In this document: one piece after another, positions 48,154 to 59,478 of the stretch | How the letters are laid out: every line of letters starts with the position of its first letter | How positions within the stretch are numbered: the stretch's first letter is position 1 | From: Sorex araneus | Taxonomy: Eukaryota > Chordata > Mammalia > Eulipotyphla > Soricidae | Direction of reading: 5' to 3' | DNA: 64,000 nt | Assembly (NCBI RefSeq): GCF_027595985.1 | Contig: NC_073305.1 | Coordinates: forward strand, 85,988,626 to 86,052,625 | Position numbers and translations under genes: made by a program | The notes under the pieces: generated by a model | The model's input: the letters and a program-made list of their open reading frames with translations, nothing else | Databases searched by the model: none | Told to the model about the DNA's origin: nothing

Positions 48154-48372
48154 AATATTGAATGTATCCAAAGTATAGAGAGAATACAGTGAAGATCATT
48201 GGCCACTCAGGTGCGGGGCGGGGGTGGGGAGGTGGGAGGGGGGTATATTGGGGTTCTTGGTGGGGGAACAAGTGCACTGGTGAAGGGATGGGGGTTTGAT
48301 CATTATATGACTGAGACTTAAACCTGAAAGCTTTGTAACTTTTACCACGGTGATTCAATAAAATAAAATTAA

Positions 48373-48398
48373 AATATATATATTTTATATATATATAT
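48373..48398. repeat. TA-rich microsatellite
   Basis: TATATATATTTTATATATAT-type tail directly after the element's A-rich end. Confidence 0.85.
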
Positions 48399-48479
48399 CT
48401 TGCTCTTCATAGTACCAAGGTGTTTTGGATTCATAGGTAGTTTTTCCTCATTCATTTTGAAAACCCAAGCACATATTGA

Positions 48480-48549
48480 TTTTCTTTCATCATGTAGGCT
48501 CCACTTGGTATCATTTCTTTCATCATCTAGGCTCCGCTTGGTATCATTA
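48480..48549. repeat. 35-bp tandem duplication
   Basis: TTTCTTTCATCATGTAGGCT and its continuation CCACTTGGTATCA are repeated once with two mismatches. Confidence 0.9.
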
Positions 48550-50941
48550 TCATTCTTTTTTTATTTGGTCAATGAAATTAAAGACTTCAGAGAGTTCCAG
48601 GGAAGAATGTAACGAACCATAACTTCCATTCCACGATGCACTTTTTTGAAATACTTAGGATAATTGTGGATGGAAGGGAGAGGAGAATGTAAACTTTCCT
48701 GATCTCCTAGGAACTCCTTACTAAGTGAGAAATAGTTATTACTAACTTCAAATTTCTGCCTTATCGGGTTAATGTAACTCCCCCACCCTTATTGGACCAT
48801 TTTAATAGTTTCCTACTGCATTGTCTCTATCTGACTATACATTTCTTTCTAAATGATTTAAATAACTTTCTGTCACACCAAAATTCTCTAAGGCAAAGCC
48901 TAAGTATCACCTCTTTGAATAAGCCTTTTTTTCATTCTTCTTTTCTGAAGAAGAAAGCCAAAGGTTGACAGCAAGCTTCTATTTTGGATCATTTTAGATC
49001 AAATCGTAGAAGGCTAGTACAGGGAAAAGCCCTGTTCATGTTTGACCCAATCTTTTTTTGTATGAAGGAAGAAGCTAGAACCTAGAGAGATAAAGAAATT
49101 GCCCAAGGCTGAGCCATGGCTAGCTAGCAATTCAATCTATTGGATTTCATTCCTGTCTGTAATCCCTCATGTGATATCTTCTCTTGTTGCAAGGTAAGCC
49201 TTATGTATGAGACAGCTTTATTCAATAATTTTTTTTTAGAATTTCTGCAATTAACCTAAAATGCCTGTTATCAACATTTATCAATTCCGAAATTTAGAAA
49301 AAGAATGTCAACAAAATAATCCCTGTAAATACTTACAGGTTGAAAAGTGTTTCCCCCACCCTAAATTCTGCTTCATGCTCTTTAGGCTTTGAAAATCACT
49401 TATTTCCTCATGTTTGCTCAAATTTTAGTAAGAATTAAGTCATATCTGTATCTTAATTTTTGGCAATTAGTCCAGTGATAATTGTTTTTGTGCATTAGTC
49501 ATAATCACTTTTTAAGCAGCAAAGCCTATTACTGGTTCAGACTGAGTTTCAGATGCCCTGCAGATTTGAGTCATTTAGGGTAATGCAGCTGTGTGTGGTA
49601 ACAAAGATTTTACAACCCCTATAAAATGTTGTCTCATGACATGTTCAGCAGTGAATCTGTGGCACCATATAGCAATTTCAGTGCTTTTCATTAAATACCA
49701 GATACCATTTACATTGTGCAATTTTTAAACAAGAGCCATCATTTGAGATTAGAAGAGTCTGTAAGTTACAAGGCATTTGGGAGCCCTAGACTGGGTAAAA
49801 GGGTCTTATACATTATTTTCTGGCAACAAACACAAATGCAACAATCAAATACAAACACACATGAGGGAATTGCTTTTGATCTGCATTGGCTTTAGCTGTA
49901 TTGAAAGAGGGTTAGAACGTCTTCCCGCTTACCTCATCCTTCCACAAAAGATTAGAAGATCTGATTTGCAGCAAAGAGTTTCTCGAAAATCCAATTTCTA
50001 ATGAAAATAAAACAATAAAGGAATAATAAGATCAGTTTATTGATAGCATTTTATTTTATTTGGAATCATTGTTCTTGACTTTAACCTTTTTTGTTGTTAT
50101 TCAGGTAATATGATAAATATAATTATTAAGTTAATGATATTTTAGTTTTTAGAATATATTCCATTCAAAATAAAACCGCAGGATAAAAAGGTGAGTTTGC
50201 AAAACCTTTAATAATAGTTTCTGCCCTCCAAGAGATTAAAGTATTGTAGCTTAAATTTCTGGCATCTCACCCAAAGTCCAACTGATCATTTTTACTTAGT
50301 TTTTATAATCATCTCTTTAAAATTCAACAAATTAAAATATAAACTTAATATTTTTATTTAAAGAAACTTTTACCCTTTACTAAAGGAAGTCATTATCATA
50401 ATAACAAACAACAAACAAGACAAAATACTTGTCTTTAATTAGATTATACATTAGTAGCTATCTAAGAAATAAATACAATTTTGATATCAGCTCTCTTTTC
50501 CTAAGTTCTTTCAAATAGCATAGCTAAAGCTTTCTGGAAGACTATACTTACCTCTCATGTCAACTGCTTTAGTCTGTCTTTACCTTAATATCATTTATTA
50601 TTCTTGACTGTTCCCCTATTACTTCAACACTGTGTTATTATCATAGCCAGGTCACTGACCCTTGAAATTCAGAGTCAGAATCTTAAAAGCTTCTTTCCTC
50701 AGTTGTGATGATGATTGACTTTCTGGAAAATTAATTCAAGCCCAAATTCTGATGTTAACCAACTATGTAATGTGGTGAAATATATTGAGCTTCCTTTTTA
50801 TTTTTTAACGTTAATAGAAGAATTCCAACTCACAGTGTTGTACTAGAATTGAGGAGAAGAATATGTTTGAAATCATTTCTAAATGTAGAACCTCACACAA
50901 ATGTAATCCATAAGTATTACTCTCCACAATTCCTGACTCAT
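48550..50941. other. unique sequence with a MIR-like relic
   Basis: 49080-49150 (GAGAGATAAAGAAATTGCCC, GCTAGCTAGCAATTC) is MIR-core-like. The rest shows nothing recognisable. Confidence 0.45.
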
Positions 50942-51161
50942 CACAATAAATATTTCATTAGCATATCAATTGATTTTAAATAAATCCCTTCAATGTACTA
51001 AGACCTCGAAATACTTAGTAACTATCAATAATTTTTACGTTTTAATGATAACACAATAAATATTTTATTAACATATCAATTGATTTTAAATAAGTTCCTT
51101 CAATGTATTAAGACCTCGAAACACTTAGTGACTATCAATAATTTTAAGTTTTAAGGATAAT
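50942..51161. repeat. 110-bp tandem duplication
   Basis: 50942-51051 and 51052-51161 are two adjacent copies with roughly 12 differences. Shared words include ATATCAATTGATTTTAAATA and AAGACCTCGAAA. No known repeat is inside. Confidence 0.95.
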
Positions 51162-51953
51162 CCTTTGAAAACAGTTATTTGTTTCCTGAACATGTCCTCT
51201 AGACAAAAAAGCAAGGTCCTCATCCAACCTTAATTCCTAAGTAGATTTTATCATGTGTTTTATGAAATTTTTACTATGGTCTATAAGCACAATATTGAGA
51301 GTTACTCTTGGAACTTGAGTTATACACCATGTTGGAAAGAATATGGAGTTTTATTCCTTTGGCCAAAATATACCGAAGATATAAACAGAGTTGTAGGCAT
51401 ATATCTCTAAGTGCATATAATGATGGTTTCTGGAAATACATATGTGATCTCTGTTTTTCAGGAATAGCCAGTCTGAAGTAGGTATATGGCAAATAATTAA
51501 AAAATGGTACTATATACCTCTATTTCAGTGACATATTAATTTCCATGTGTGCATATGTATGCCATTTTTTCTCTGAAGCAAAATTTATTTTATGAAGCTA
51601 TTTTGAAACCTAAGTAACTAATGTTTCTGACATACCATAGAAAATCAGTACTTAATGCTCTTCCTTCCTGTTAAATTTCATGCCCAAACTATCTAAGCAG
51701 GTAAATATCCCACTCTAGATGTAAAATGTAGCTAACAGATACAGTCATCAACCTACTTAAGAGCACAGTTTTATGAGGCCCCAGAGAGAATATTCTACCA
51801 GCCACTGACTGACTCTCCTATATAAAGAATTTACATAATCTCTTTCCTTTATGACAACTCCAACATGCAAATAGTATTCACAATGTCTAAGATAACAAAA
51901 TACATACTTGTAAGTTCATGTCTCAGTGCTAAATGTGTGTATCCCCTCATACT
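51162..51953. other. unique sequence
   Basis: Nothing recognised. Confidence 0.5.
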
Positions 51954-52199
51954 ACTTGAGTATCACTGTATCACTGTCATCCCTCATTGATTTGCTTGAG
52001 TAGGCACCAGTTATGTCTCCATCATGATACTTGTTGTTACTGTTTTTGGCATATTGAATACGCCATGGGTAGCTTGCCAGGCTCCTCTGTGTGGGTGGGA
52101 TACTCTCGGTAGCTTGCCGGGCTCTCTGTAAGGGATGGAGGAATTGCAAGGCAAACGCCCTACCCGCTGTGCTATTGCTCCAGTTCAGCTCCTTGAGTA
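51954..52199 (-). mobile_element. SOR-type SINE, long form, with internal deletion
   Basis: Complete tail and body. The B-box segment between GGAGGAATTG and CAAGGCAAACGCC is deleted (about 20 bp), so the internal promoter is broken. Flanking CTTGAGTA at about 51955-51962 and 52192-52199 is a candidate TSD. Confidence 0.93.
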
Positions 52200-52311
52200 G
52201 GATGCAGATAACTTGAGTAGGACTCATAACTACAATACTGTAATTGTGCTGACTATGTAATTTATCATGGTCATTGTTTTCCCTTTGGTCTTACTTTCTT
52301 ACTTTTTAAAA

Positions 52312-52503
52312 TTAGTTTTTGCTTTTGTTGCTGTTGTTGTTTTTGGTTTTGCTCAAACACCCAAGAGTGCTTAGGACTTACTCCTGACTTTGTGTTCAGT
52401 GCTCACTCATGGCAGGGCTTGGGGGACCATATGAGATAACAGAGATGGAACCTCCATCAGCTATGTGCAACCAAGTACCCTTTCCACTGTACTATCACTC
52501 TTA
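52312..52503 (-). mobile_element. SOR-type SINE, short form
   Basis: Tail complement of TTG/TTT repeats (GCTGTTGTTGTTTTTGG), short body and a head ending TACTATCACTCTTATA. Confidence 0.85.
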
Positions 52504-53737
52504 TATCTTAAATTATTACAGAGAAATAATAATAACACTTTTTTTCATACAAGGATATCCTTCCACGCATTTGCTGTTGGAGGGTGGCACCACTCTAGAA
52601 AAGATTGGAAAGGGGAGACCACTGCTCTACTGAGTTTTGACTCTGTGAAGGTGGTACATGGCAACTACATAAACATAAAAATATATGTAGAGAGAGGGGA
52701 GGGACACTAGCTCTGAAGAGAAAGAAGGGACTGAGAAAAGGAACTCTGAATCTGTGACAAAGATGCATTTAATCCAAGAAGCTAGCAATTCAGACATTCC
52801 AAGAAAGATTTTCCATGATTAAGTTGAAGTTGGACATAATTATCTATAGGAGGCATTTGTTATTATGGCACTTATGAAATAGTTAGAAGCAGAGTTTAAA
52901 GTCAAGTAAATTCAAACCTTTGGCTCCAAACTGTGTTCTTTCCAATGTGAACAGTTACCTGCCTTATTCTAGAATTTGTGACTTCTCCCACTGGACTCTG
53001 ATGTAGAGGTGAGTAGAAATTATGGAGACGGAGACTAGAGAAATCATTTGAGGAGGAGTAGGTGGAATGGAAATGACTCAGGAGCACTGATGGTGGGTCA
53101 TGAGCACATTGGTGGCAGTGAAGTGACTTTGTACACCAAGACCATGAATGTGACAACTATTGTAAAAACACATACCCTAAATCATAATTTAAAAAAAGAG
53201 AGACAAATCAGAGGAACAGTCATTTAGCAATTTCTGCGTAGTGTGACTTATTCATCATCTTAGTTTTTTCCAGATAAGAATGTTTCATCTTTCCCTTGGA
53301 TTTAAATAATTAGATCTCAATTTCAATTCAAGGTAATCATCTAGATAATTATTTCAAAGAAAAGTACACCTCTCAGTGTGTCCTCTTCCTTGAGATTGAT
53401 CTCTGTCAGAATGATAAGCTGAAAGGAGATAGAGCCAAGAACTAAGACTTAAGCATGAATTTAGTTACTCACCTGTTCCAATCAGAATATTTGTATTGCA
53501 CTTGTAGAGACATGGATGAAACAACAATGAAAGCAATAGAGTGGAAGAGTCTAACATAATGGTACATTTAAAAACTGATGATGAACATGAGGATGGAAGT
53601 TTTAACAAAGTCTACTCTGATGGATATTTTAACGTTTGACAAACTGGTTGCTATGCACTTCTCATTACACATAAGGAGGCAGAGAGATGACCTACACATG
53701 AGCCTATTTCAAAGCTTACCATGGTCCATAGAAATAA
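52504..53737. other. unique or very old repeat sequence
   Basis: 52980-53195 ends in an A-rich run after CATACCCTAAATCATAATTT and may be an old retroposon 3' end. Not assignable. Confidence 0.4.
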
Positions 53738-53921
53738 ATGTGTTTTTTTTTTCTTTTTGGGTCACACCCGGCAATGCTCAGGTGTTACTCCTGGATCTGT
53801 ACTCACGAATCATTCCTGGCGGTGCTCGGGGGACCACATGAGATGCTGGGAATCGAACCCGGATCGGTGGATCGGCCTCGTGCAAGGCAAATGCCCTACC
53901 CGCTGTGCTATCATTCCAGCC
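53738..53921 (-). mobile_element. SOR-type SINE, short form, young
   Basis: T10 tail complement, near-consensus body (GGGTCACACCCGGCAATGCT) and head (GGGAATCGAACCCGG). A 9-bp local duplication (GATCGGTG GATCGG) lies beside the B-box. ATAAATG-type words on both flanks suggest a TSD. Confidence 0.93.
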
Positions 53922-54036
53922 CCTATAAATGTTTTTTACTTAAGCACTTCAGATAAAGTTAATATTCTTTTTTCTCTTAAAGTCAAGGGTAAAAATCTGA
54001 GTAATCCCCCTCCATCTTCTGACAGCATCTCTAAGT

Positions 54037-54138
54037 GATACTCAGGAGACTCAGGGAACTGTCTAGTTCTCAGGATGGATCCAGTATCGGCCATATGCAA
54101 GGCAAATTCTTTAACCTCTGTACAATCTCCACTTCAAA
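54037..54138 (-). mobile_element. SOR-type SINE fragment
   Basis: GGATCCAGTATCGGCCATAT and GCAAGGCAAATTC followed by CTGTACAATCTCCAC: head and part of the body only. Confidence 0.7.
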
Positions 54139-54849
54139 TAAAATAGTAAAAGTTTTTAATTCTCATCAAACACATTATAACTTAAACTGATGCATCTTTA
54201 AAGTTCTGAAGATTTGTAAAAGAATTTTCCAGCTAAAATGTTTACACTCATTGCAAGTCACTTTTATTTAAAACCTTTAAAAGAGCAGACCAGTCTTGAA
54301 ACAGTGATTCGTTTTACAGATACTTGCAGATAATTGAAAAGGAAAAGTCTCCTTTGGCCCAAATGATCTATGTAAACCAATAAAAGTCACTTTGGGGCCA
54401 ATGTAATTATCTAGATAATTATTTCAACCTTTTAACTATACTGTTCTGGCTCATAGCAGATGCTTAGTGAAAACTTGTTGCTTGATTTACTTTTGAATAT
54501 GAAGACTTGGTCCAATGCAGTAATTTATTTTGAAAATATATTTGAATGTAAGTTTAGTTTTTCCATTACATGAGAGATACTTGACATTAACGTCTTTATA
54601 TATTTAAGATCTATGTGTTCATAGTTCATAGAAGACTATGACATAATGAGCATAATACATCTAATTAACATATCACTCAGATACCTCAGATACTTGTGCA
54701 TTAGCAAATTTCATGTATACAAAAGTATATTGATAACAACATTCTTATTGTTGTACAACATACTTCCAGAAAATAACCATTTTTAATATGTGAAATTCTA
54801 CCCTGGAGTACCAGCAGGTGTGTCTAAAAACCTCCCCCCCAAATAAAAA
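54139..54849. other. unique sequence with an MIR/L2-like terminal motif
   Basis: 54446-54490 (CTGGCTCATAGCAGATGCTT AGTGAAAACTTGTTG) resembles the MIR/L2 3' end. Confidence 0.45.
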
Positions 54850-55030
54850 TAAAGGGTGGGAATGGGGAGGCAGTAAAATGTGTAAGGCCAACCTTGCAAA
54901 TTCCATCTCTGTCATCCCATATGATCGTCAATGACCACAACTCCCCAGTAATGATCCTTGACCACAGAGCCAGGAGTAAGATCTAAGCAATGCTGGATGC
55001 CACCGCAGAACAAGACAAAACAAAACAAAT
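54850..55030 (+). mobile_element. SOR-type SINE, short form, diverged
   Basis: CATCCCATATGATCGTCAAT and CACAGAGCCAGGAGTAAG, ending in a CAAAACAAAACAAA tail. Confidence 0.8.
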
Positions 55031-55286
55031 AATAATAGAGTAAAATTGTTCTACTACATTTGAAAATAAATCAAAGAATGTAGTATTTACCCATTCTAAA
55101 TGATATAAAAAGATGAATACTTGCTTTAGTAACAATTTCTGTAATTCTATATATAAGCCAGTGGTGAAAGTTCTTTCATATCTATCCTCACACCACATAT
55201 CATACTTTACTATTATTTGCTCGGTACATTTAAGATGTTCCTCCAGTAAAAAATATAAAGTATGGTGAATTTTCATTTTGTTATGT

Positions 55287-55452
55287 TTGTTTTTGAGGCC
55301 ACACCTGACAGTGCTCAAGACATTTTGCTCCTAGCTTTGGGCTTAGGGATCACTCCTGGTGATATTTGAGAATTCATTTGTCCTGGAGATGTAACTAGGG
55401 TTGTCCTGGTATAAAGCACATGCTTTAACCCCTGTTCTACTTCTTTAGCTCA
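55287..55452 (-). mobile_element. SOR-type SINE, short form, diverged
   Basis: GGCCACACCTGACAGTGCTC and CTTAGGGATCACTCCTGGTG identify the body. The head ends CTACTTCTTTAGCTC. Confidence 0.82.
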
Positions 55453-55548
55453 AGTTTTGTTGTGTGTTTAGTTTTGTTTTTGCTTTTTTTAATCTTTTAT
55501 TTATGTGCTGATGTAACCTGGAGATTCATGATGACTCAAAATGGTGTG

Positions 55549-55552
55549 ATGG

Positions 55553-55588
<36 letters not shown>
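55549..55588. repeat. (TG)n microsatellite
   Basis: About 19 TG units with one TTTG interruption. Confidence 0.95.
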
Positions 55589-55589
55589 G

Positions 55590-55665
55590 GGGTGGGGCCA
55601 TGTCTGACTATGCTCAGGATTTACTTCTGAGTTTGTGCTCAGGAAGTTCTGGTTATACACAGGAG
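55590..55665 (-). mobile_element. SOR-type SINE fragment
   Basis: GGGGCCATGTCTGACTATGC and GAGTTTGTGCTCAGGAAGTT are the 3' half of a short-form copy. The TG repeat sits at the position of its tail. Confidence 0.65.
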
Positions 55666-56876
55666 AAATTAAGGAGGAGGTGATAGGATTCTGAATAATA
55701 TTTGAACCAGACGGATATGTACTTTAGATTTCTGATGGTACATAGTCAAATCCTCACAAGAGGGCATCTTGGATAGGATTCAAAATTCTTACATCTAATA
55801 TTTAAGAAGAGGTTGTGAAAAATGCAATGGGATTATTTTCATGATAAAACTGTGAAATCATATTATAAATCCCCAAGTCATTTGGATTATAAAGCAAATC
55901 ACGATTAGGGGAAGAGGACCTATCTACCTGCTGGAGTTGGATGCCGTAGAGTTAGGGAAGGACCAAGTTTGCTTCCTCTACCTTTTCTCACTTGCCAACT
56001 ATAAATTCCTTAGTGGTGCCTTTTGCCAGCTACCTATTGTTAACTGCAGTGCTGTGGTGGCATTAAGGGAAACAATAATGTTTGCTAATGCTGTCAACAC
56101 CTTGGTGATATCTGCCTTTCTTCAATTACTTTTGTTTACAAATTACTCCTAATTTTGTTCTTAAAAGCTAGTTAAGAACAAATGCTGCTAGGATTGATGG
56201 GAAGCTAACTGCATGATTAAGTAATTACGTTTTTAAAGCTTGCCTTACACTAGGACTAATGATATGTCACCCAGTAGCAGAAACCCCAGATAATGAATGA
56301 GAAATGTTTATATGTACTTAGTTGCTTTTAAATCTCCCTTCACGCTAGAGCTGGTGTTCTGCATGAGGTTCTGGGACTAAGAAAAGGAGTGACAGCCTGG
56401 CCGCCACAGTCTTTGTGTACCACCAGAAACTCCCACCAAAGCCCCTTGTCTGCATCCCTCAATACTTACTTCGTTTTGGTAGGGCTCAGTGTGTCATTGG
56501 TTCATAAATTAAAATGCTACAGCAGTTTGTTGAATAACAAGCTGCATGAATTTAACTACTTGATGATTATCCAGGAACTAGATTTAGAGCTGGTCTTTTG
56601 AGTATATTGAATAGAATTAGAGCCAGTTCTGGGAGGTGTCTACCCATTATTCTCCGCAGAGGACTTGAGGTGTGATGTTGGTATTAAGCATGTTGGGGAA
56701 TTGGACACAAGGAATGAGATAAAGGAGAAAGGAAGTAAGCCACAGTTACTTCTGGGGGTCCTTCTTAGAGATTCAGTATCTCTAGACTCCACTGAACCAT
56801 CTATTTTTTTCTTCAGGACTATAATACTGGGACAGAATCACAACTCACTTTGCAGTCAAACAGTGTTTCCTCAACT
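55666..56876. other. unique sequence
   Basis: Nothing recognised. 56640-56870 is unique. Confidence 0.5.
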
Positions 56877-57010
56877 GGAGCATAGGTTCCCCAATTTCCC
56901 AACAGATTTCTTTCTGTTTTTCTATTTGCCTCAGATAGAGGAAGTATCAAATATTAAATTGGTAAGAACAGGCAGTAATGCTTGATCTTAGCTAAAAGTC
57001 CAAGAAACAA
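56877..57010 (-). pseudogene. U2 snRNA pseudogene, 5' two thirds
   Basis: Read on the minus strand from 57010, the sequence follows vertebrate U2 snRNA. It has the region pairing with the branch site and U6 (GACTTTTAGCTAAGATCAAG, against GCCTTTTGGCTAAGATCAAG in U2), then TGCCTGTTCTTACCAATTTA and TGATACTTCCTCTATCTGAG (U2 has ATCTGATACGTCCTCTATCC). Similarity weakens toward 56877, around the Sm-site region. About 20 percent divergence and loss of the 3' stem-loops mean a dead retroposed copy. Confidence 0.85.
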
Positions 57011-58232
57011 ACTCCAACACATTTCTTTTCTAGTGAAAGACAGTGAAAACATAATTTCACATGAATGTACAGATAAAATAGTGATGTTGTAACTTACTTC
57101 ATATAATTCTACACATTATGTGTGCATTTTATATGTATACACAATATATGTACATTTCTGTACAAATTATATACATGTATATAATTCATACTTATTACAT
57201 ATGAAACATACAAAGAGAAAGCACATATTCAGTAAATTGTAGTGTGAAAAATTATTTCTGTAATGTGTGTAATATATACATAATACACAAGGACATCAGA
57301 GCTATTATATGTACTTTGTACATATCTGACATAAAATGAACATATTGAATATATAATTTAGCAATAATGTTAGAAAATTTATGAGGTCATGTGTCTTGTA
57401 GTATGATAAATTACCATCAACTGGCTTGCACTGTCCTGTGAGAGAAAAAGTGTTCTGTGTTTAAATCTATACTGACTTTGATAAAGTTTTTGGTTTTCTT
57501 TAAAAAAAAAACATTTTTGACTACTTTACTATAACTATGAACTATAAAAAACAACCCGGTGTTTTTGTTGTGAAGAATAAATGAGATTACACTTGACTAA
57601 ATTTCTCTATATATTTTCATCAAACTGTCTGTGCATTTTTTTTACTCAAACATTGACTAATCGTGACCCCCCAAGTGAAGCAACAGACTATGCAATTTTC
57701 TCTACTTGTGAAATTCAGACTAGTTATCTACAGAGTAATAATGACTGCAATAAACTGAGGAGTGTTCCGTTTAAATAAGTGGATGATTTTAGCTGACTCT
57801 GGAAATGTAAATGGACCCTAATTAACGAATGCCTTAATCGTTCTTCCTGTTTCTTCTTTATAGACACATTATTTTCTGCCTCAGGGGGAATACATTCAGG
57901 GTACATACGCTCAGATATGGATGCACATATGCATATACATTTTCAAGGTACCAGTTTTAATGGAGAACAAAGGCTCTTCCCTAATAGAACTACAAAAATC
58001 TCCTCAAGGGTCCTTTGCATCAGTATAAAATATCTCTTTCTTAGTCAGGCGTTCAAGGCTTTACAACTGGTCTCAACCCTCTTTCATGAAATATTCAATT
58101 TCCCAGAGAAATGAACTCTTGGTTCTTCTGAATTTTCAAAGGACTTATACCTTAAATGAACTATTTGACGTTTTGTGGCTTTTTAAAAATCTTTTGATAT
58201 CTCAGATCTTAAAACAAAAATTTAAGCATTAT
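57011..58232. other. unique AT-rich sequence
   Basis: 57110-57360 is rich in ATATGTA/TATACA words without a regular period. No gene is seen. Confidence 0.5.
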
Positions 58233-58500
58233 ATCTATCTGATTGAGCTGGAGCGATAGCACAGTGGTAGGGCGTTCACCTTGCATGCGGCCGACCTGGG
58301 TTTGATTTCTCCGCCGCTCTTGGAGAACCCGGCAAGCTACTGAGAATATCTTGTCTGCACGGCAGAGCCTGGCAAGTTACCTATGGCGTATTCAACATGC
58401 CCCAAACAGTAACAAACAAGTCTCACAATGGAGACGTTACTGGTGCCCACTTGAGCAAATCGATGAAAAACGCGACGACAGTGACAGTGATCTATCTGAT
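58233..58500 (+). mobile_element. SOR-type SINE, long form, full length with TSDs
   Basis: One of the best-preserved long copies: head GAGCTGGAGCGATAGCACAG, body and the RTE-like tail (GGAGACGTTACTGGTGCCCA), ending GACGACAGTGACAGTG. TSD ATCTATCTGAT lies at 58233-58243 and 58490-58500. Confidence 0.97.
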
Positions 58501-58668
58501 AAAAATTATTTTAATTAAAAATATATAATTATTTTTAAGATAAGTAATACCAGTTTATAATGGAAAATATATAGTTCAGCATAATATGCTTAAAATAATT
58601 TGTCAGTCCATCACAGATAAATAGCCTACTTAATTTTGTTTAGGTAACATTGACTTATGAGATCGTAA
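58501..58668. other. unique AT-rich sequence
   Basis: Nothing recognised. Confidence 0.5.
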
Positions 58669-58937
58669 ATATATATGTCCTATATTATATATAATATATA
58701 TTATATAATATTTATATTATATATATTATATATTATATTATTATATAATATTTATATATTATTATATATTTTATATTAATATTATATTTTATATTAATAT
58801 TATATATAATTCATATAATTCATATATAATTTATATATAATTTATATTAATATTATATTTTATATTAATATTATATATAACTATATATTATATATTATAT
58901 AATATTTATATATTATTATATAATATTTATATATTAT
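58669..58937. repeat. AT-only palindromic repeat block, about 270 bp
   Basis: Almost exclusively A and T. It contains repeated and self-complementary words (TATATTATATAATATTTATA, TTTTATATTAATATTATATA twice), giving many potential hairpins. Confidence 0.95.
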
Positions 58938-59077
58938 TCCATGAGAAATTAAAAAGTTCTTAAGTTGTGCTATGTATGTATTTTATATGTATAAATTTAT
59001 CCTGCTTTCACTGATATAATTCCATCGGCACCAGGAACAGAACAAAAATAATTGGACTATAAGAAATTAAAGTTTCT

Positions 59078-59280
59078 TGGGCTAGAGTGATAGCACAGCA
59101 GGTAGGGAGTTTGCCTTGCACATGGCTGATCTAGGTTCAATCCCCAGCATCCCATACGATCCCCTAAGCACTGCCAGGAATAATTCCTGAGTGCAGAGCC
59201 AGGAGAAACCCCTGAGCATTGCCGGCTGTGACCCAAAAAGCCCCCACCGAAAAGAGAAGAAAAAAGAAATTAGAATTTTG
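59078..59280 (+). mobile_element. SOR-type SINE, short form (first of a pair)
   Basis: Full head and body, with an A-rich tail GAAAAGAGAAGAAAAAAG. It is followed by AAGAAATTAGAATTTTG (59264-59280), a copy of the target at 59061-59077. Confidence 0.95.
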
Positions 59281-59478
59281 TGGCTGGAATGATAGCACAG
59301 CGGGTATGGCATTTGCCTTGCACGTGGCTGACCTGGGTTCGATTTCCAGCATCTCATATGGTCCCCTAAGCACCACCATGAATAATTTCTGAGTGTAGAG
59401 CTAGGAGTAAGCCCTGTTCATCACTAGGTGTCACCCAAAAAGAAAATAAAAAATAAAAAAAAGAAATTAGAGTTTCTG
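59281..59478 (+). mobile_element. SOR-type SINE, short form (second of a pair)
   Basis: Full head, body and AAAATAAAAAATAAAAAA tail, followed by a third copy of the target (AAGAAATTAGAGTTTCT, 59461-59477). Confidence 0.95.

Larger units (their letters stand above)
47521..48372 (+). mobile_element. 850-bp non-autonomous element: duplicated GC-rich 5' unit plus L1-type 3' end
   Basis: The 5' part consists of a 338-bp unit (47521-47858) and a partial second copy (47859-47990). Both contain GCCGCGCAC, CTCCTTAAAGACTATGATCC, CTACTAACCCATTTTGGCA and ATGCATCTAGACTGT. Then follow a unique CpG-rich link, a 28-codon frame (48067-48153), a G-rich tract (48213-48244) and an L1-like 3' end (GTGCACTGGTGAAGGGATGG, CCTGAAAGCTTTGTAACTTT, GGTGATTCAATAAAATAAA). 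There are no ORF1 or ORF2 domains. It is an internally deleted L1 or an SVA-like composite. The AT-rich flanks prevent a firm TSD. Confidence 0.8.

Noticed and set aside
53575..53730. Possible exon at 53578-53730
   Set aside because: The short frame runs straight into a SINE; no splice donor or acceptor pair could be supported.
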